A stretch of DNA of 64,000 bases, from the NCBI GenBank assembly GCA_964017185.1, contig OZ024869.1, forward strand, positions 7,710,501-7,774,500, given 5' to 3'. Under the pieces are notes generated by a model. That model was given only the letters and a program-made list of their open reading frames with translations, did not search any database and was not told the origin of the DNA. The translations under genes were made by a program, and so were the position numbers. Below, in pieces: positions 37,082 through 52,200 of the stretch (the first letter of the stretch is position 1; each line of letters starts with the position of its first letter). This DNA comes from Rugalucina vietnamica. Its lineage: Eukaryota; Mollusca; Bivalvia; Lucinida; Lucinidae.

Positions 37082-38460
37082 CTTACACAATTTTCAATTA
37101 ATACAATACTTATTCGTTTTCTGCCACGTGTATTAAGTGACCCTGCGAATTTTGTTTGGGATTCATATTTGCATTGTGACATATTGAGATTTTCTTCTCT
37201 ATCTTATAATTGCATGGTAATTATTATTATTATTTACCAAGAGGTATAAGTTACTGGACTTCCATCACTCCAGCGATATTGCGACTGCCTGTCCACACCC
37301 TTCCACAGTCCTTATTTGAATAAACAGAAATACATGAAATAGATGGTGAAGTGAACTTCATTGCATTGTATAGTTACACGTAAAAGCGGAGTTGAGGTGA
37401 AAAGGGTAAAATCAATTATACTACATGAAACATTTGCTTTATAATATCTTAATTTGACTTAAATTTTAATATAAACGCCATTAATATTTTGTACTAAATT
37501 GATTTTATAAATATTATTTGTTAAAATGAAAAAACATTAACCGTTCATTTTAATTGAATCAATAATTATTTAATATGAATATACATGTACATCATGAAAA
37601 CATGTCCGTGTTATGTATACTCCCTTGAACCCCACTTTTATATAGCAAAACTGGGGTATGATGGGGTATGCCTATTTTTTTTTTATTTTTGCTCCAAAAC
37701 ATAGATTGTGGGTACTCGTTAGAACCGCCTCGTTATTTTGTTTGTTAAAAATTGGCATTGAAACCGGAAGTGTGCGGCAGCCTTGACCTGTTGGTCCTCG
37801 AAAATGGTCTAAAACAGTTCAGTCGAGTTATATCTCTCATTTCCAGGCCTCATCAAGTGAATTTAACAGGGGTTAACATGTTTAATGCGATTCTTAAAAA
37901 TGCATAAAAATTCTACCAGTAGAGAAAATTCGAATGTTTGATGTTTTTCCGAGCCATAACGACCCCTTTGATGACACCCGTTCCTAATTTCAATAAATGG
38001 TGAGCTGTATCCAATTTTTTATTTAAAAACATAGATTTTTGCATTTTACTCCAAAAACGCTTTTAGTGAAAGAAAATTATTTCTTAACACTTTGGAACTT
38101 TACTTACTTAAAAGACACGTCTTTCGGCAAAAAATCGTGCAATTTTGAACATGGCTTAGAAACAAAAAAATGAGTTAAAAAAGTGGCCTCTTATAACTTT
38201 TTTTCAGTGTAGTAACAAATACAAAGGATTCTCACATTTTTTCAACAAAAAACAACAGTCTATTTGTAATATTAACATTTGAAATTTTAACGAAACGTTA
38301 ACTAACGACATTGTAAATTTTGAACAACTGGGCCCTGGGAGCAATTGTTCAAAATTTTGTTAGCTTAATGTCATCGTTCAGACCTAAACTTCTTAAGTAA
38401 ATGCCGACTGCATAAGCAAATACACTGTTATTTTTTGTTGATAAGATGTGAGATTCCCTT

Positions 38461-38502
<42 letters not shown>

Positions 38503-39296
38503 CTCAATTGCATATGGAGGCAGTTTTAATGCACATGTTATCAGCAACCATAAAACCAACATACAGTGGTACCACAGGTATTATCTATTAGGGGCCTCTT
38601 TATAAATCCCTGCAGAGAGGAGATAATCACCTCATTATAACAGGCATTTGATCTCTAGATCATTGTACCATTAACCGAATAAAATATTAATAGTGGTACC
38701 ACTTAAGCTCCCTCAGATTCTTCCTCTTTAAATCGGTTCAGAAAACAAAACGAATACATTCTTTAGGTGTAGCTGAATGCTTTCATTGAATCGTTAGAGA
38801 TTCACCACAAGAACCGAACAACTAACTAAATGTTGTGAACAACTGCAGAAGATGGTGGTGAGGTTAGGCGCCTGTAAAACTGGTTTAGATCCCCCAGTAG
38901 TTTTATATTGCTGCAATACGTCTGTTGTGGTTCTATTTGTTTTACGTTTTGGAATCGAATTTTTGTGCTGTTTGAACCTTATGTACGATTTTATAGATTA
39001 AGTTAAGTTCGGGTAACTGAGTGGCCGCCTATTGGGAAATAGCTGCTCACTCGGCTTACGATATGTTCTTTAAGTGTAAGTACCTAATTGTCAATTTGTT
39101 TTTTTCCCATCCCGTTTTTTGGGGTGGGAATGACTCTCTGATTGCGCTTTTTCCTGATAATTGCCAACTTTTACCTCTTTACTTGTTAATATGTTACGGT
39201 GCATTACTGTAAAGTAAGAACTATTACACTCAGCCGATTACAGCCGTAGATGTTGAAATATAATCCCAAAGTGCACCTTGCATTACTAGTATCATT

Positions 39297-39345
<49 letters not shown>

Positions 39346-42300
39346 TTTCGTAAATGAACATTTTCTGACTCAGTAGAAATGGTTTCCATCCCACCTAGTA
39401 TCTTTGGATTGAAGTTTTAGCTGGCTGTATTACATGAACATTTTGTAATACATGAGTTATACGCCAGTTGAGCACTTTCTTAAATTTAATTCAGTTAAGA
39501 AATGATTTTACTTTACGGTGAATTATCGTGATTAACGCGATATGTTATTGGACATATTCAAAGATAATGCAACGTTAAGTACAATTATTTCTATTCTAAC
39601 ACGATCAATAAATAAATGCTATCATTTTAAAAGTACGTTTTCCAGTGGACTCATTGTCGGCGGACATGAATGTTTTTGTGCGACGTCACAAAACGCCACC
39701 TTACGCGCGTAGTTGTGTTTAAGCTTAGTGAATTATTGTTAAATTGCAAACAGTGGCGTTTTCATTAGGTTCAATTTGAAAGACGTTTAAAACGTCGTGT
39801 TAAAATGATACTTTAAAACGGTTTTAAAAGTAATACTATCTGTATTTCTGGTGTCTTTGATTGGGATTTTAACTTAATTACAAAAAAGTTTTTAATACAC
39901 GCGTTCGCCAGTTGAACACTAAGTTTGTTTTTTATTAAATTCTCTTTCATTAGAAAATCGAGGATGTCCCCGATGTCCCCCAGGAAGAATAGTTTCCGCG
40001 TTATGTACAGAGTCCCCCAGGAAGAATAGTTTTCGGCGTTATCTACAGTGGCGGCGGAAATCGGCGTCCAAGTGGGAGGTGGTTTGTCTTCGTGATTCAA
40101 CTGTTTATTGTGTCTGCCTCTCCGTTGTGTTCGTTGCCTTCTGTGTTTGGTTTAAACTAGCCGGATGACTACATGTACCTTTGTTTTGTTATGTTTTATG
40201 TATTTTCTTTCCCACCTGGTGTCTATGTTGGGACTTTGATTTGAATTTCATCGATCCCTGGTCCTTCTATTCTTACTGTTTACACAAAGCTGATCAAACA
40301 AGCAAAGTTGCCACGAAGAATCGAATATTCGAGTAGAGTGGTATATGGTCCCATGTATATAATTCAAAGATGATAAAAGAAATTAACGATCATCTCATTA
40401 GATTTTACAAGGCTAAGTAAGAACGTGTACAGTAAATGATTCGAACGTGTACATATTTAGAGGTTAAAAAAGGCATTGGTCAGGAAAAGGCGCAATCAGA
40501 AGAGAGATTCTCATTCCAAAAACCGAGGTGGGAAAAAACTAAATTAACAATCAGGTACTTGTACTATGAAAATATATCGTAAGCCGAGTGAGCAGTTATT
40601 TTCCCAAAAGTGGCCACTCAGTTACCTAAATTTCAATAAAAAATATGAAAACGTAATTTAGGGCAAACAAAAACCGTATACCAATTGCGCCCCTCAAATC
40701 AGCTACGAGAGGTGCGCAATTGGTACCCATCGGAATTCCAACAATTTGTCTGTATAACTTGGTTCCAAATCTAATATGAATATTATCCAGGAGATAGGAT
40801 AAGGCGTCGCACACATTCTGACATGTCCATAGTGTATATGGAATTTGGTCAGAGGAAGTGAAAAAGGCCTTTCAGGTCATTACAGGCCAAATAAAGTGAA
40901 CCATGGTTCTTTAATGCTCTTTTGAAGGTCCACTCTATCAAATCGAGTAGTTTTTCTTTAATCATATTTTGTGGTAATGTGGTATACAGAGTAGAAAAAT
41001 CGTATGTGGACTAGCTCGTCGCACGGAACGCTCTACAGTTTTTACTGAGCACCTCGCCAGAGTGTTTTCTTGGCCAAAACCAATTTTTATTTGAAGTTTT
41101 GTGCACCGTCTCACAGTATCTTATTACATGAGATTTGATAGCAGTGAGACAGGAAGTTAATAATCTGGAAAGTTCGGTGGTAGTACAAGAAATAGAATTT
41201 GCAATAAATCTAGCTTTATACGGTCTTTTGTGAATAAAATATAATAGTTTGATCCTTTGGATGCAGTAAAAACGTTCAAAGGGAGGTAGTATGGGCCATA
41301 TTGCGCATTTTCGGATACTGAAGTTTAGGTAACCAATACATCGTAGGAAGTTTGTCTTGGCCTTCATTGACACATGCAGAAAACACTTAACAAGTCATTC
41401 GTTTAAGTGAGCATTAACTACAGATAAAAATACAGAGGTATTGCGTTGGAACAATCAGTAATATAGCTTAAACCAGTTTTACAGGTACCTAGCATCGCCC
41501 TCAGCTTCTGCAGTGGTTCTATTTATTCACGAATATAAACAAGAAAAAAGTAAAATCATGTAAAGAAAATATCATACATAGGTACCAACATGTAACATTA
41601 TAACGGAAAGCAGCTATTGAAGTAAGGTGGTCACAGTGCTAGCGTGAACAGAACAAGTAAAATGCAGAGGGCTAAGTGAACAGCCAAATGATATACGGGT
41701 GGCCACAAAGTCATGCAACATGAAACTGATAATTTGAATAACTTTGATAAATTTGACTCACAACAACAGTACCGCCTTGGAACGGTCAGTTATTAATGAC
41801 GGAGGGAGTGGGTGCTTAAACCGGGCTTATAGGTACCTAACCTCAGCTTCTGCATTGGTTGGTTCACAACATTTAGTTAGTATTATGTCCTTGTGGTGAA
41901 TCTCTAGCTAGTCAATGAATCATCAAAGACAAACAAATAAATCATGATGAATGACAATGATGAATCAAAAACTAGGACTCACAGGTTCAGTAATTAATTT
42001 TTCACCAGAACTGTCCTACACGTACTCAGACTGTACTGTACATCTATCCGTACACATTCGTTTTTCTCAACCTCTCTAATATTGTCTTCTATTTTACTGA
42101 AACTCACATACTGAACTGAAATTTCGAAATCATTTTTGTCCCATCAGGAAAACATGTCCGTGCAATGAATACACCCTTAAACCCCACTTTTATATAGTAA
42201 AACTGGGGTTTGCAGGGGTATACCTATTTATCTTATTTTTGCTCCAAAACATAGATTGTGGGTACTCGTTAGAACCGCCTCATCGAGGCGGTTCTAACGT

Positions 42301-44273
42301 GTACCCACAATCTACGTTTTGATTAAAAATAAGAAAAATATCAAATATTTTCTACTGAAAATTTTCATTCTTTACAACTTTGAAAATCACTGTATATTGC
42401 ATGGGCATTTTTTCGTAATGTAATATACTCCTAATATACGCATTTAAAAGCCTATTGTTTTGGAGACATAATTACCGATATAAACGAAAATAATTCCATC
42501 AATATCGAATTTATCCTGTAACAGATGGCCAACAAAATCTTGTTCCAGTTCACTGCGCAGGCTGACCAGGCTCCAATTATTGTAGCTACAAATTTGAGTA
42601 TCTACAAAGGTCCAGGTTGCTTTGACGTCATTATTCGATTGATGCATATCAAAGAGTACATAACATTTTGTAAGTTGTTTGGAGCACACTGAAATGTAGA
42701 AAATAGAATGATGCATGTTAATGTTCATTTTTGTGGTTTATTATGTTAGTTTTTCTATAAATGTGCAACATCACAAGTCAGTAGATCAATAAGTCTAAAC
42801 AATATTTTACCAATACCATAGGACAATCAGTTAAAAAAGTAATGAAGTATTGTCCTTGAAAAGTTTTCATAAGAAATCACATTCATGAAATTATGATATA
42901 CTACTCAAAATTTGATAAGCATCGGGGTATTATTTTCCATAGAGCACAGTGTTACACACCCCGAGTTTGATACAAATTTAATGACAACGTCCAAGGAGCA
43001 TGGTTGTCGATCCCATTTGTTTTTCTTAGATAATGCCTTGAAGTTTCTGACTACAAGAAATTTGAAACAGCAGATGTCATACCGTAGCCCATTCAGCATT
43101 CTTTGCATTTTTCTAAAAATCCTGAAAATACGGCATTCTTCTAAACGTCTACAGATTCACGAAAATTCGACTTAAGATTGATTTGTCTGTGAAAGTCAGT
43201 CTGAAATGCATTCTGGCAGATGTGGGCAGTGCTGGATAAAAGCTTGCTTGCAATGACCATGCGTGGGCTAATTTTCAAGAGAAACACAGTTTTTCTCAAA
43301 ATTCAAATTTTAGAAGAAATTTTCGATGGACTTTGGAAGGACATTTTTTAATCAAATTTGTTTAAGTCGGTAGCTTTGAGACATTTTCTAACAAAAGCAA
43401 TTAAGAATGCCATCACTGATCCTTTGAGATTATCATTAAATTTGGGTCAAACTCCGGGTGTTTTACACTGTGCTATATGGAAAATAATACCTTGATGCTT
43501 ATCAAATTTTGAGTAGTACCAACAAACCACCTATTTCAACAATTCGCCGATTTACCTTTAATAGTCGTCTGATTATTCGATCCTCTAAAGGAAACATTCA
43601 CTGTGAATAGAAAATTGCATAAATCTGTTAAGGATTTGGTCCTATAAATACCGTTAGATTTCCAAGCATTTTATCTATTATCCATATGTCACGAGAACTA
43701 CGTGTCGTAAATATTTCTTTTTTTAACCTGACTTTTTTTTTTCAAATATCTTTCGGTCACCGCTGATTGGCGCGCGTCTCACATGAAAGTGACGCAAAAC
43801 TAAACACGATTGTCTTGTTGAAAATACGTATTTAAGGTTGTATTTGTAGAACTTTATTTTAGACCAAGACAATTATTACCTTTATCCTCATACGTAATTA
43901 ATCTTTTATACAATAACGGAATTTTTCTCGCTGTATATTCAGCTTTGAATCCTTCCGTTAATCTGTCAGCTCTCTTCACATATTTGAACTGTATCCTTAA
44001 TGTACGGTATGTAGAGTTAAGACCAAGAACTGGTTTGTTTGTATTGCACAAAGTATGTTTTTCGGTAGTTGAAAATACAAGTTCCAGAGTCGAACCCGAG
44101 TGACAGCTGATATCAAACATTGTGAAACTCAATTGTATGTAATGTTTCTCTTTGGAATGAATAGTCCAGATCTCTGTAAATTCTGTGTCCAATTTAACGT
44201 CTATTCTGACAGATTCTGATATCACTATACCGTCATCCCAAGTGCAGGTTTTCCCTGATTCGCATACATTTTT

Positions 44274-44312
<39 letters not shown>

Positions 44313-46219
44313 ATATATATATACGAGTATATACATACATATATAAGTATTACATCAGGAAAACAAGTCCGCACAATATATACCCCCTTAAACCCCACTT
44401 TTATACTGTAAAACTGGGGTTTGCAGGGGTATACCCACAATCTATGTTTTGAGCAAAAATAAGAAAAATATCATTTTTTTTTCTGATGAAATTCTCAATT
44501 TTTACAGGTGAAAAAAATCTCTAATTTTTATTATTATCATTCAACCGTGACGTTTTTCACGCGGTTACGTCATCGACTAATTTGTTTAATTCATGTGAAT
44601 TGTATAAAAATATTTGTAATTCTTATTAAAATATCAATATGTTGGCTCTGCTATGTAAATCGTTTAATTCAAGAGCATGACTTTTGTTGTTTGTTTTGTT
44701 TTTTTTACAAAAAATTAAAATTGGAATTTTCGAAAAATAATCCGGTGCTTATGATAGTTTCCTTTAAACAGAAAAGAATACACACACTAATGCATTTTCA
44801 GACTATGGCTGCAAAAATGGCTTACGTGACAGTTATGACGAGACAGTTCCGTTTGTTGTACTTTCGGTTAAACAAGAATTTTGAATCTTGGTTTTACAAC
44901 TATATTTTACCATTTGAATATTTTTATACATCTTTAGCCAGTGTACAATACAAGGGCAGCTGTCGGGTAATTAATCACAGAAATTATCTTTTAGTATTAA
45001 TTCATTTACGACACCGCGTTACAAGGTATGCGGCCCCCGTGGTCGAGCGGTCGGTTCGAGCCCCGCACTGGCCACATGTGAGACAAGCCAAGTTCTGCTT
45101 GCGGGTGTGCCAGGTGGTTTTTCTCGGGTTTCATCCACCTACTGACTGGTCCGTCCCATATGAGCTGACACAATCTTGAAAGGGACGTAAAGCTGAATTA
45201 AAAAACAAATTAATTAAATATGGGTTTTAATACTAGGTGTATCTATACTGAACAGAAAAAAGGAACGCAAAAGATATGTTTCATCGTTTGCAATATCTTT
45301 TTTCGAAACGGAATAACTCTTTCAAATTTGATCAGAATGAAAATCGGATTTCTGCATTTTGTACCCGTATATTAAATGACTATGGACCAAGCACAACAAA
45401 ATTAGAGTATCTTTGTTTTACCCTTAAATGAGAAAAATCTTCGATGGTGTAATGTTGCGTTTCTTTTTTGTTCAGTATATATGTACCCATGAATATTTTG
45501 GCACTTGTGCTACAGTATCTGATTTTTATATCAGGAGTTTGAGAAAAGCAGAAAATATACGGATATAATTCGTGTTGGCACAGATATACTTTTACAAATG
45601 TTATTATGGTACTCGTTACCTACTTTTGTTCTGGGCGGCCCCCGTGGCCGAGTGGTTAAGAGCGCTGATATTTCATTACCGCGCTTAACCATTCGATCAT
45701 CTCACCGCTGTGTCTGGTGTAGGTTCGAACCCCACACGGGGCACATGTGAGACAAGCCAAGCCGGTTCTGCTTGCGGGTGTGTCAGGTGTCTTTTTTCTG
45801 GGGGTTCTCCCTACTAATTGGCGCGTCTCATATGAGCTGAAATAGTCTTGAAAGGGACGATAAAGGAGCGATAAACAGAATTAAAAAAAAAATAAATAAA
45901 AAATAAAATAGATAAAAAAAGCTCTGCCATTTATAAACATGAAAGTCGTAAATTGTTCCATGTTTACATGATATTCCCTCTCGAAGCGGCGGACGAACAA
46001 ATTTAGCTAGTATGACGCTTTTGAAATAACCTTCTTGTAGTTGGCATGCTTTACCATACCATCAGGAAAACATGTCGGTCTATGAAGAACCTCATTTTTA
46101 TAGCAAAATTGGTGCGTGAAGGGGCATGCATATTTTTTCTTATTTTTGCTCTAACCATAGAAGATTGTGGGTAGTCGTAAACGTGTACCCACAATCAATG
46201 TTTAGAGCAAAAGAAAATT

Positions 46220-46250
<31 letters not shown>

Positions 46251-49200
46251 CTATCAAAATTTATTCCACCAAACGTTTTCAATTTTCACACGTTTGAAAA
46301 ATTCTGTATAATGTATGGAAATGTTTTCGTAATAATATACCTGAGCCGCCCCATGGAAAAACCAACAATCTGCATAGGCGAAAACAAAGGCGCAGATCAG
46401 CTTCGCAGTAACTGCGAAGCTGATCAGCGCCTTTGTTTTCGCTACTCGGATAGTACAATTCCTCCTCTACTTAACTAAAAAATTTAAAGCTTTTAGCTCT
46501 TTTCTGTGCTTGTACAGACCGGTTTGTGTCGGACCTGTTCGGAAACCACATTGTTGGTTTTCCCACGAGGCGGCTCACCTGATGCTGGGAAGGCCAAAAT
46601 CCTGAACCCAGCTGCAGACATGTCGGCTGCCGATGTATCGAACTGAGACACAGTTCGCCAGAGTAGCCACACCGTGTTTGATTGTGTCATGTAGTACCCC
46701 ATTCGACCGTTCATAGAGCTTTCAATAGTTTTCAGTAAACCAGTTTCATTCCATAGCATGTTATCAGAGAATATTTTGGTCGGGTCAAACTGAGAGTTTG
46801 CTATAAACAGTCTGTCGAGGTTGTCGCTGAATCGGCCCATATACATATATTGCTTACCCTGTAGAAAAAATAAGCATGTATTGTTGTTGATTCTATTTTT
46901 CATTAATTGTTTCTTTTTATTTTCTGTCTATCTATTTGCTTTATCACACATGTACGATGGCCCAAATGGCTCATTTTTTCATTTCCATATGAATTCATAA
47001 TTCCGAATTTCGAATTCTGAATTTCGAATTTCGCATTTTAATTAAGGCAGTAGCATGAACAATTTACCATAAAATACTCATCAAAAGGCACAAGTAGGCA
47101 AAGATCAGGAAAAGGCGCAATCAGAAAAAGATTCCCACTCCAAAAACCGATAAAGGCAAAAGACGTTTTGTACCATTTAGATTTTTTTGTTCATATTTTT
47201 AAGAGACATTTCGACTAACAAGTTTTAAACCTACCTTTTTGAATTAACACAGTCTGAAAAGCTTTGATAATGTGTGTGATGATACCAAAAGTGTTGCAGA
47301 AACGATTTTAAGAAAAAAAAAGATAATTCCCATTTTTTAAGAATACTGGAAATTGGAAAATTGAAGAAAAAAAATGCCACAGTGTTAAGAACACATTTTG
47401 TTTCCAAATTTACATGCAAGAGCTCCAAAGCAAATGATTAAGCCAAAAAAAAACAGTTGAAAAAAAAAAAAAAAACTCTCAAAATTTGAGTAAAAATGCA
47501 TTTTTTGACAAAATTGTTGTTTTGGAGAAAAAATCATAAATATTGGAGAAAATGGTTAAAATCAAAATTCGTTTCAAATCCTGATATCTATGACATGTTT
47601 TGAAACCAGAACCTACTGCTATTTTCTTTCTGTTAAAAAGGTACAAGTAGGCAAAGATCAGGAAAAGGCGCAATCAGAAAAAGATTCCCACACCTTAAAC
47701 CGAGTTAGTTACCTAAACTTAACTAAAAATATGAAAACGTACATATAAGGAGCCAACAGCACAAAAATTTTAAACACCAAGACATAAAACAAAAAACCAC
47801 CACAGAAGTATCGCCTTGGGACGATCAGTAATATAAAATTACTGGCGGGCTTAAATCGATTTTACATGGCCCATGATAACCTCACCCTCAGCTTCTGCAG
47901 TGGTTCATGACATTTAGTTAGTTCTTCGGTCCTCTTGGTGAATCTCTAACTAGTCAATGAATCATCAAAAACAAACAGATAAATCATGATAAACATCCTA
48001 ATGAATCAAAAACAAGGACTCAGCAGATTCAGTAAGCTGCTCGACGATGGAGATCCCTGGGCGCCGAAATACTTACTAACTCCGGAGCAAAAGAAAAACA
48101 ACAGCTGGACCCTGGTGGGCCAAGCAACAGACAAGGGGCTCCGGCCCCAACCAACTAAAATGAATAGCTTATGTTGGGGCCATCATAGAGTCTGACGCCC
48201 GACCCACCGGCGTGCAATTAAAGAAGGCAGCATAGTTATCAACCATGATTGGGTTAAAAACTAAACATGCAGACTGTCGCATAACATTCAAGTTATATTA
48301 ACCTATACGTCTGTAACGTGTAATGATTTTTCTGAATTGAAAAGAAAATACGTTCCTTCCTATAAGTTTCTTAAATTTGTAAACCGAGCCACCATAAAAT
48401 TCTGGTTCCGAAAGGCCCTCACCTAAAAGCGTCTTTAACCCAACATTATATTTGGAAATCAATTCATAGTGTCTACGATAAACTTTTGAAAATGTTTTTC
48501 GAAGTTTATGATACCGATAACCCTGTTGGAGAAGTTTGGCCGTTAAACATTTATTTTGAGCGTTGAAGTCCGTATTGTATTAAGTTTTAAAAGGCGATCT
48601 CAAGTTAAAGATAGTGCATGAGCATGTTTTTGATATGCAGCTTTTCCTGATCTTTGCCTACTTGTACTTTTTTAAAAAGTCGGAAGTTGGATGGGTTGAA
48701 AAGCAGTATATCCAGTTAAACATTAAGGGGTGCTGCATGCTGTGTTTGATGGAAAAACAACCCATTTTATTGGAGAGATGAATTACTAAGCCTTATCTGA
48801 GAATTTAAAGAAAATCTCAAAAATCATTATTTTTAGTCAAAAATGGTGTTTTTGTCCAAAAAAATTATTATTTTTATGCTTTAAATGATTGTTTTCAGTA
48901 TCTCGAGTGAGGATGTGAAAGGAATTCAGGTTTGGAAGCACAAAAATAAAAATGTGGGCTTTTTGCTGCATCCCAAATTTTAGTGTTTTCAAAAACATGC
49001 ATTTTCGCACATTTTAAGTTAATCTTTTCAAGACAAATTATTGCTGTATTATTCACAAAGTCAAGCCCTTTAAGATGGTATTAAGTTTTAAAAGTTTACT
49101 AGAAAAATATATATTCTAAACTGTATTTTAAAATGAGAAAAATATTCGCTTGTGCAACACTTCTTTTGATGAGTATAATTCAAACGTCGGCAAGACCAAC

Positions 49201-52200
49201 GTTTGGTTACACATTTACTCAAAAGAGCTATTTTGTTAATATACACATGGAAATAAGTTAGGGAACACTTTTAGCCCTTGGGGAAAATTTGGAAAAATCC
49301 ATTTTTCTTTTTTCTGGCGATACTGAAATTTTTATCACATATATTTCATACCCTGGTCTAGCTACAGACCAATTTATGGAAATTCACAACATTACGGACT
49401 ATACAATATGCCATATGCGAAAAACTCCACTTTTGCTGAATACAAGTTTGCCTTTTTGCTTCTGCACTCCGCAAAACCCAATTTGTGAAAGCAAAACAAG
49501 AATAAAATGTTGAATCTGATCTTTCTGAATGAATAAACGACTTCGGACCTAAAACTTCACGCTTCATTCCCAAACTAACTAATCATACAAAATCTACAGT
49601 TTGCATTGATTTCTATGGAAAGCAAAACTCTTGGATATTTTGCAAATAAGGCCGTAAAAGAATAATTCCGCTAGGACACTATAACCAGAACGTACATGTT
49701 TGGATTCCTAAAGGGTCATATCGAATATCTGGCCCAACATTTACAACATGCAAAATGTATACCCAAAGAACAAAACGTGGACATGAAACCTATCCCCCGG
49801 AAAAGTATGGGCCTACCGCCGACAGTCGGTCAGAAAATAAAGAATTTATGACCTAAGTTCCACAAGCAATGTCTCAGCTTTATGCTTACGAAAAATTACT
49901 ACAACGTGTGTTCAAATAATGAAGTTATCGCAAAGACTAGCAGTGCGTTTCTTAAATTTAGCAAACATTTTCTGAATCAAAGATGGCCGCTCCCCGCCGC
50001 AGTTTATGTTTGATGCTAACCGTTTTCACATAGAAGCAACTTTGGAGACTACAGATTCTGACAAAATTGTATATATACCGTCCAAAGTTGGTAGTCACAT
50101 TATTACAGGTGTTCCCTAACTTATTGGAAAAGGCCCCTCAGGACCCTTTCCACAGTGTTTACTTTGAATATGACGAAAATTTTACCCATGACCGACTGCT
50201 CTCTCTTAATTACGCGTTTTGTCACATAAAGCGCTTAATAAAAACTAGTGAACCCGTCTATACTGACTAGACAGTTAACCGCAATCAATTAGATTTATCC
50301 ATTGTTGACACTCCCCGTCAAAAAGCGGTAAGATCTAGCAAGCAGTCTCGATCGTGGTGACTGCTTATCATAGCGCATCTAGGTTTAGATCATAGATACA
50401 CTGACGAGGGGTACAGAAACTATAGGAACTCTATATGACTGACTTTTAGTCCATCACATCGATCCCATTGGTCTGTTTCTGGTAGTGTGGCTGCAGGTCA
50501 AAATTCAGAACTCACAAATTGACTGCACTGCAAAATGGTTTTCTACACATCGACATATTGATTGTAATCGTGTTCCCTTTATATTGGCTTTGATTCCATA
50601 ACATCAGAAATTTTGGCCAATGCCTTGAGTGACAGATACACACACTGGCTAAGCGTTCATCACAAGAAACGACATTCATGTATAGGAAACGAAACTGAAA
50701 CGTACGGGAATCGAAATTAATGACAAGCCAGGGAATCAACAACACTGAAATCTAGAGCAAAAGGAATCTCTTATAACAAACGGCTGCTGACCTTTTCATT
50801 GGTTTCTTTTTAAAGAAGCCAACTTGTTTCCACTTGTGTAGTTGAAATACCTGGTTTCCGTTGAAGGATACGTTATACAGAATCAGATCGATTGTGACTG
50901 ATGAATTGAAGTGTATTTTCCAACACCATATTTCTCCGCTGCTGTAGTGGAATGGATAGTCTAGGTTGGTAATTATTCCTGGTTTTCTGACAATCGTAGT
51001 AATTCCTGTCAGCTGTGAGTCTACTTTTGGGTACAACTCTGCTTTATGCACGACTCCTTATTATAAACAAGAAAAAGTCATATCAATAGCCTCAATTTTC
51101 TATCGCCGTCAATAACGTATAAGACAAACCGCGCACCGATCGTGTGGAAAAATATGCCGCAAAGGACCTCTGACGGTGGTAATGGGAGCCATAATGTATA
51201 GCTGCCTCAGATTTTGATAAAAATAAATCATGGTCAAATGCTTCTGTTTTTGTATACATGTTTGCTGGTAGTCCATAGTTTATGATATTGGATTGAGGTT
51301 CTTGTTTCAAAAGACGTACTGCTTTATTTTTGGGTTAAAATGGGCATTTTTGTATTAAACATATAGAAAAATAGAAAAGTATTTATTTAACATTGTTCCC
51401 CCCCGAGTCCCAAGAAATCCTTTTGCATATGAATGTATTGTCATATTATACGTAATATATATGAATGGCGTTCTGGGACTCGGGGGGGAACAGTACCCTA
51501 AAGCCCAAAATGTTATCTCTGTACTAGAGCCCAAGTATGTGATATTGTTTTTAACTTAAAATTAAAAAGAAAACAAAACAGCAGTTAAGTTGTATGCCAT
51601 ATATAAAGTACAAAAAATGGATATATACATTCGTTTCCAAAATTAACCCAAATCTGCTTGATTTATAACCACTTTTTATGTTCCATTCCCCAGAAATGAG
51701 GGTACTGTACATTCTGTGGAACAAACTTTTGTAATCACTCTATACTAATATTGTCCACTTGTTTACACGGCCTATAACCTCTTGCACCACAAACAGTAAC
51801 ATTGATGGACTGTTTTCCTATTTTTTTTTAATGTACTAACTTCCAAATCAACAACTTTTCAGTCAGGTCGGTGCGATGCCACCACTGTCTAGCTATTAGC
51901 CAGTACCATGGGAACTTAAAATGTCTTTGTCATTGGTACAATACAGCGACGTAAAGTTTCAAATCACCAACTTTAAGGGTGTTTACACAATTTTCCATTC
52001 ACTTTCATAAAACTATTTGCTTATTATATCACGTTAGGCATCAAAACAAGAATCTTTCAGTTCCTTAATAAAAGTGATTCTAAATAAAGGCCCTGGGTTT
52101 GATCCAATCATGGGGAGCCGTGCTGTGCCTGAGACACACTAACCTCCCCCCTCCCCCTCCCAGAGTACTAGGTACAAGAAGTTAATTCGTGACAAAATCC

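Larger units (their letters stand above)
37311..42475. other. Gene B intron inside the lectin domain (5.2 kb)
   Basis: It is filled by retroelement pieces (38800-39180, 40466-41545, 41755-41995), poly(A) tracts and copies of the 'catcagga' family (37598, 42148). No further exon is seen. Confidence 0.5.

Noticed and set aside
39813-40100. 95-codon minus-strand frame starting MNHEDKPPPTW
   Set aside because: No splice signals fitting gene B, no domain; contains a short local duplication and sits beside retroelement pieces.
44508-45179. 223-codon open frame on the plus strand
   Set aside because: Runs through AT-rich sequence into a SINE; no domain-like composition, no splice context.
45636-45760. 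Functional tRNA-Leu/Ser gene
   Set aside because: Box A and B are present but the clover leaf is not intact and a SINE body and A-tail follow.
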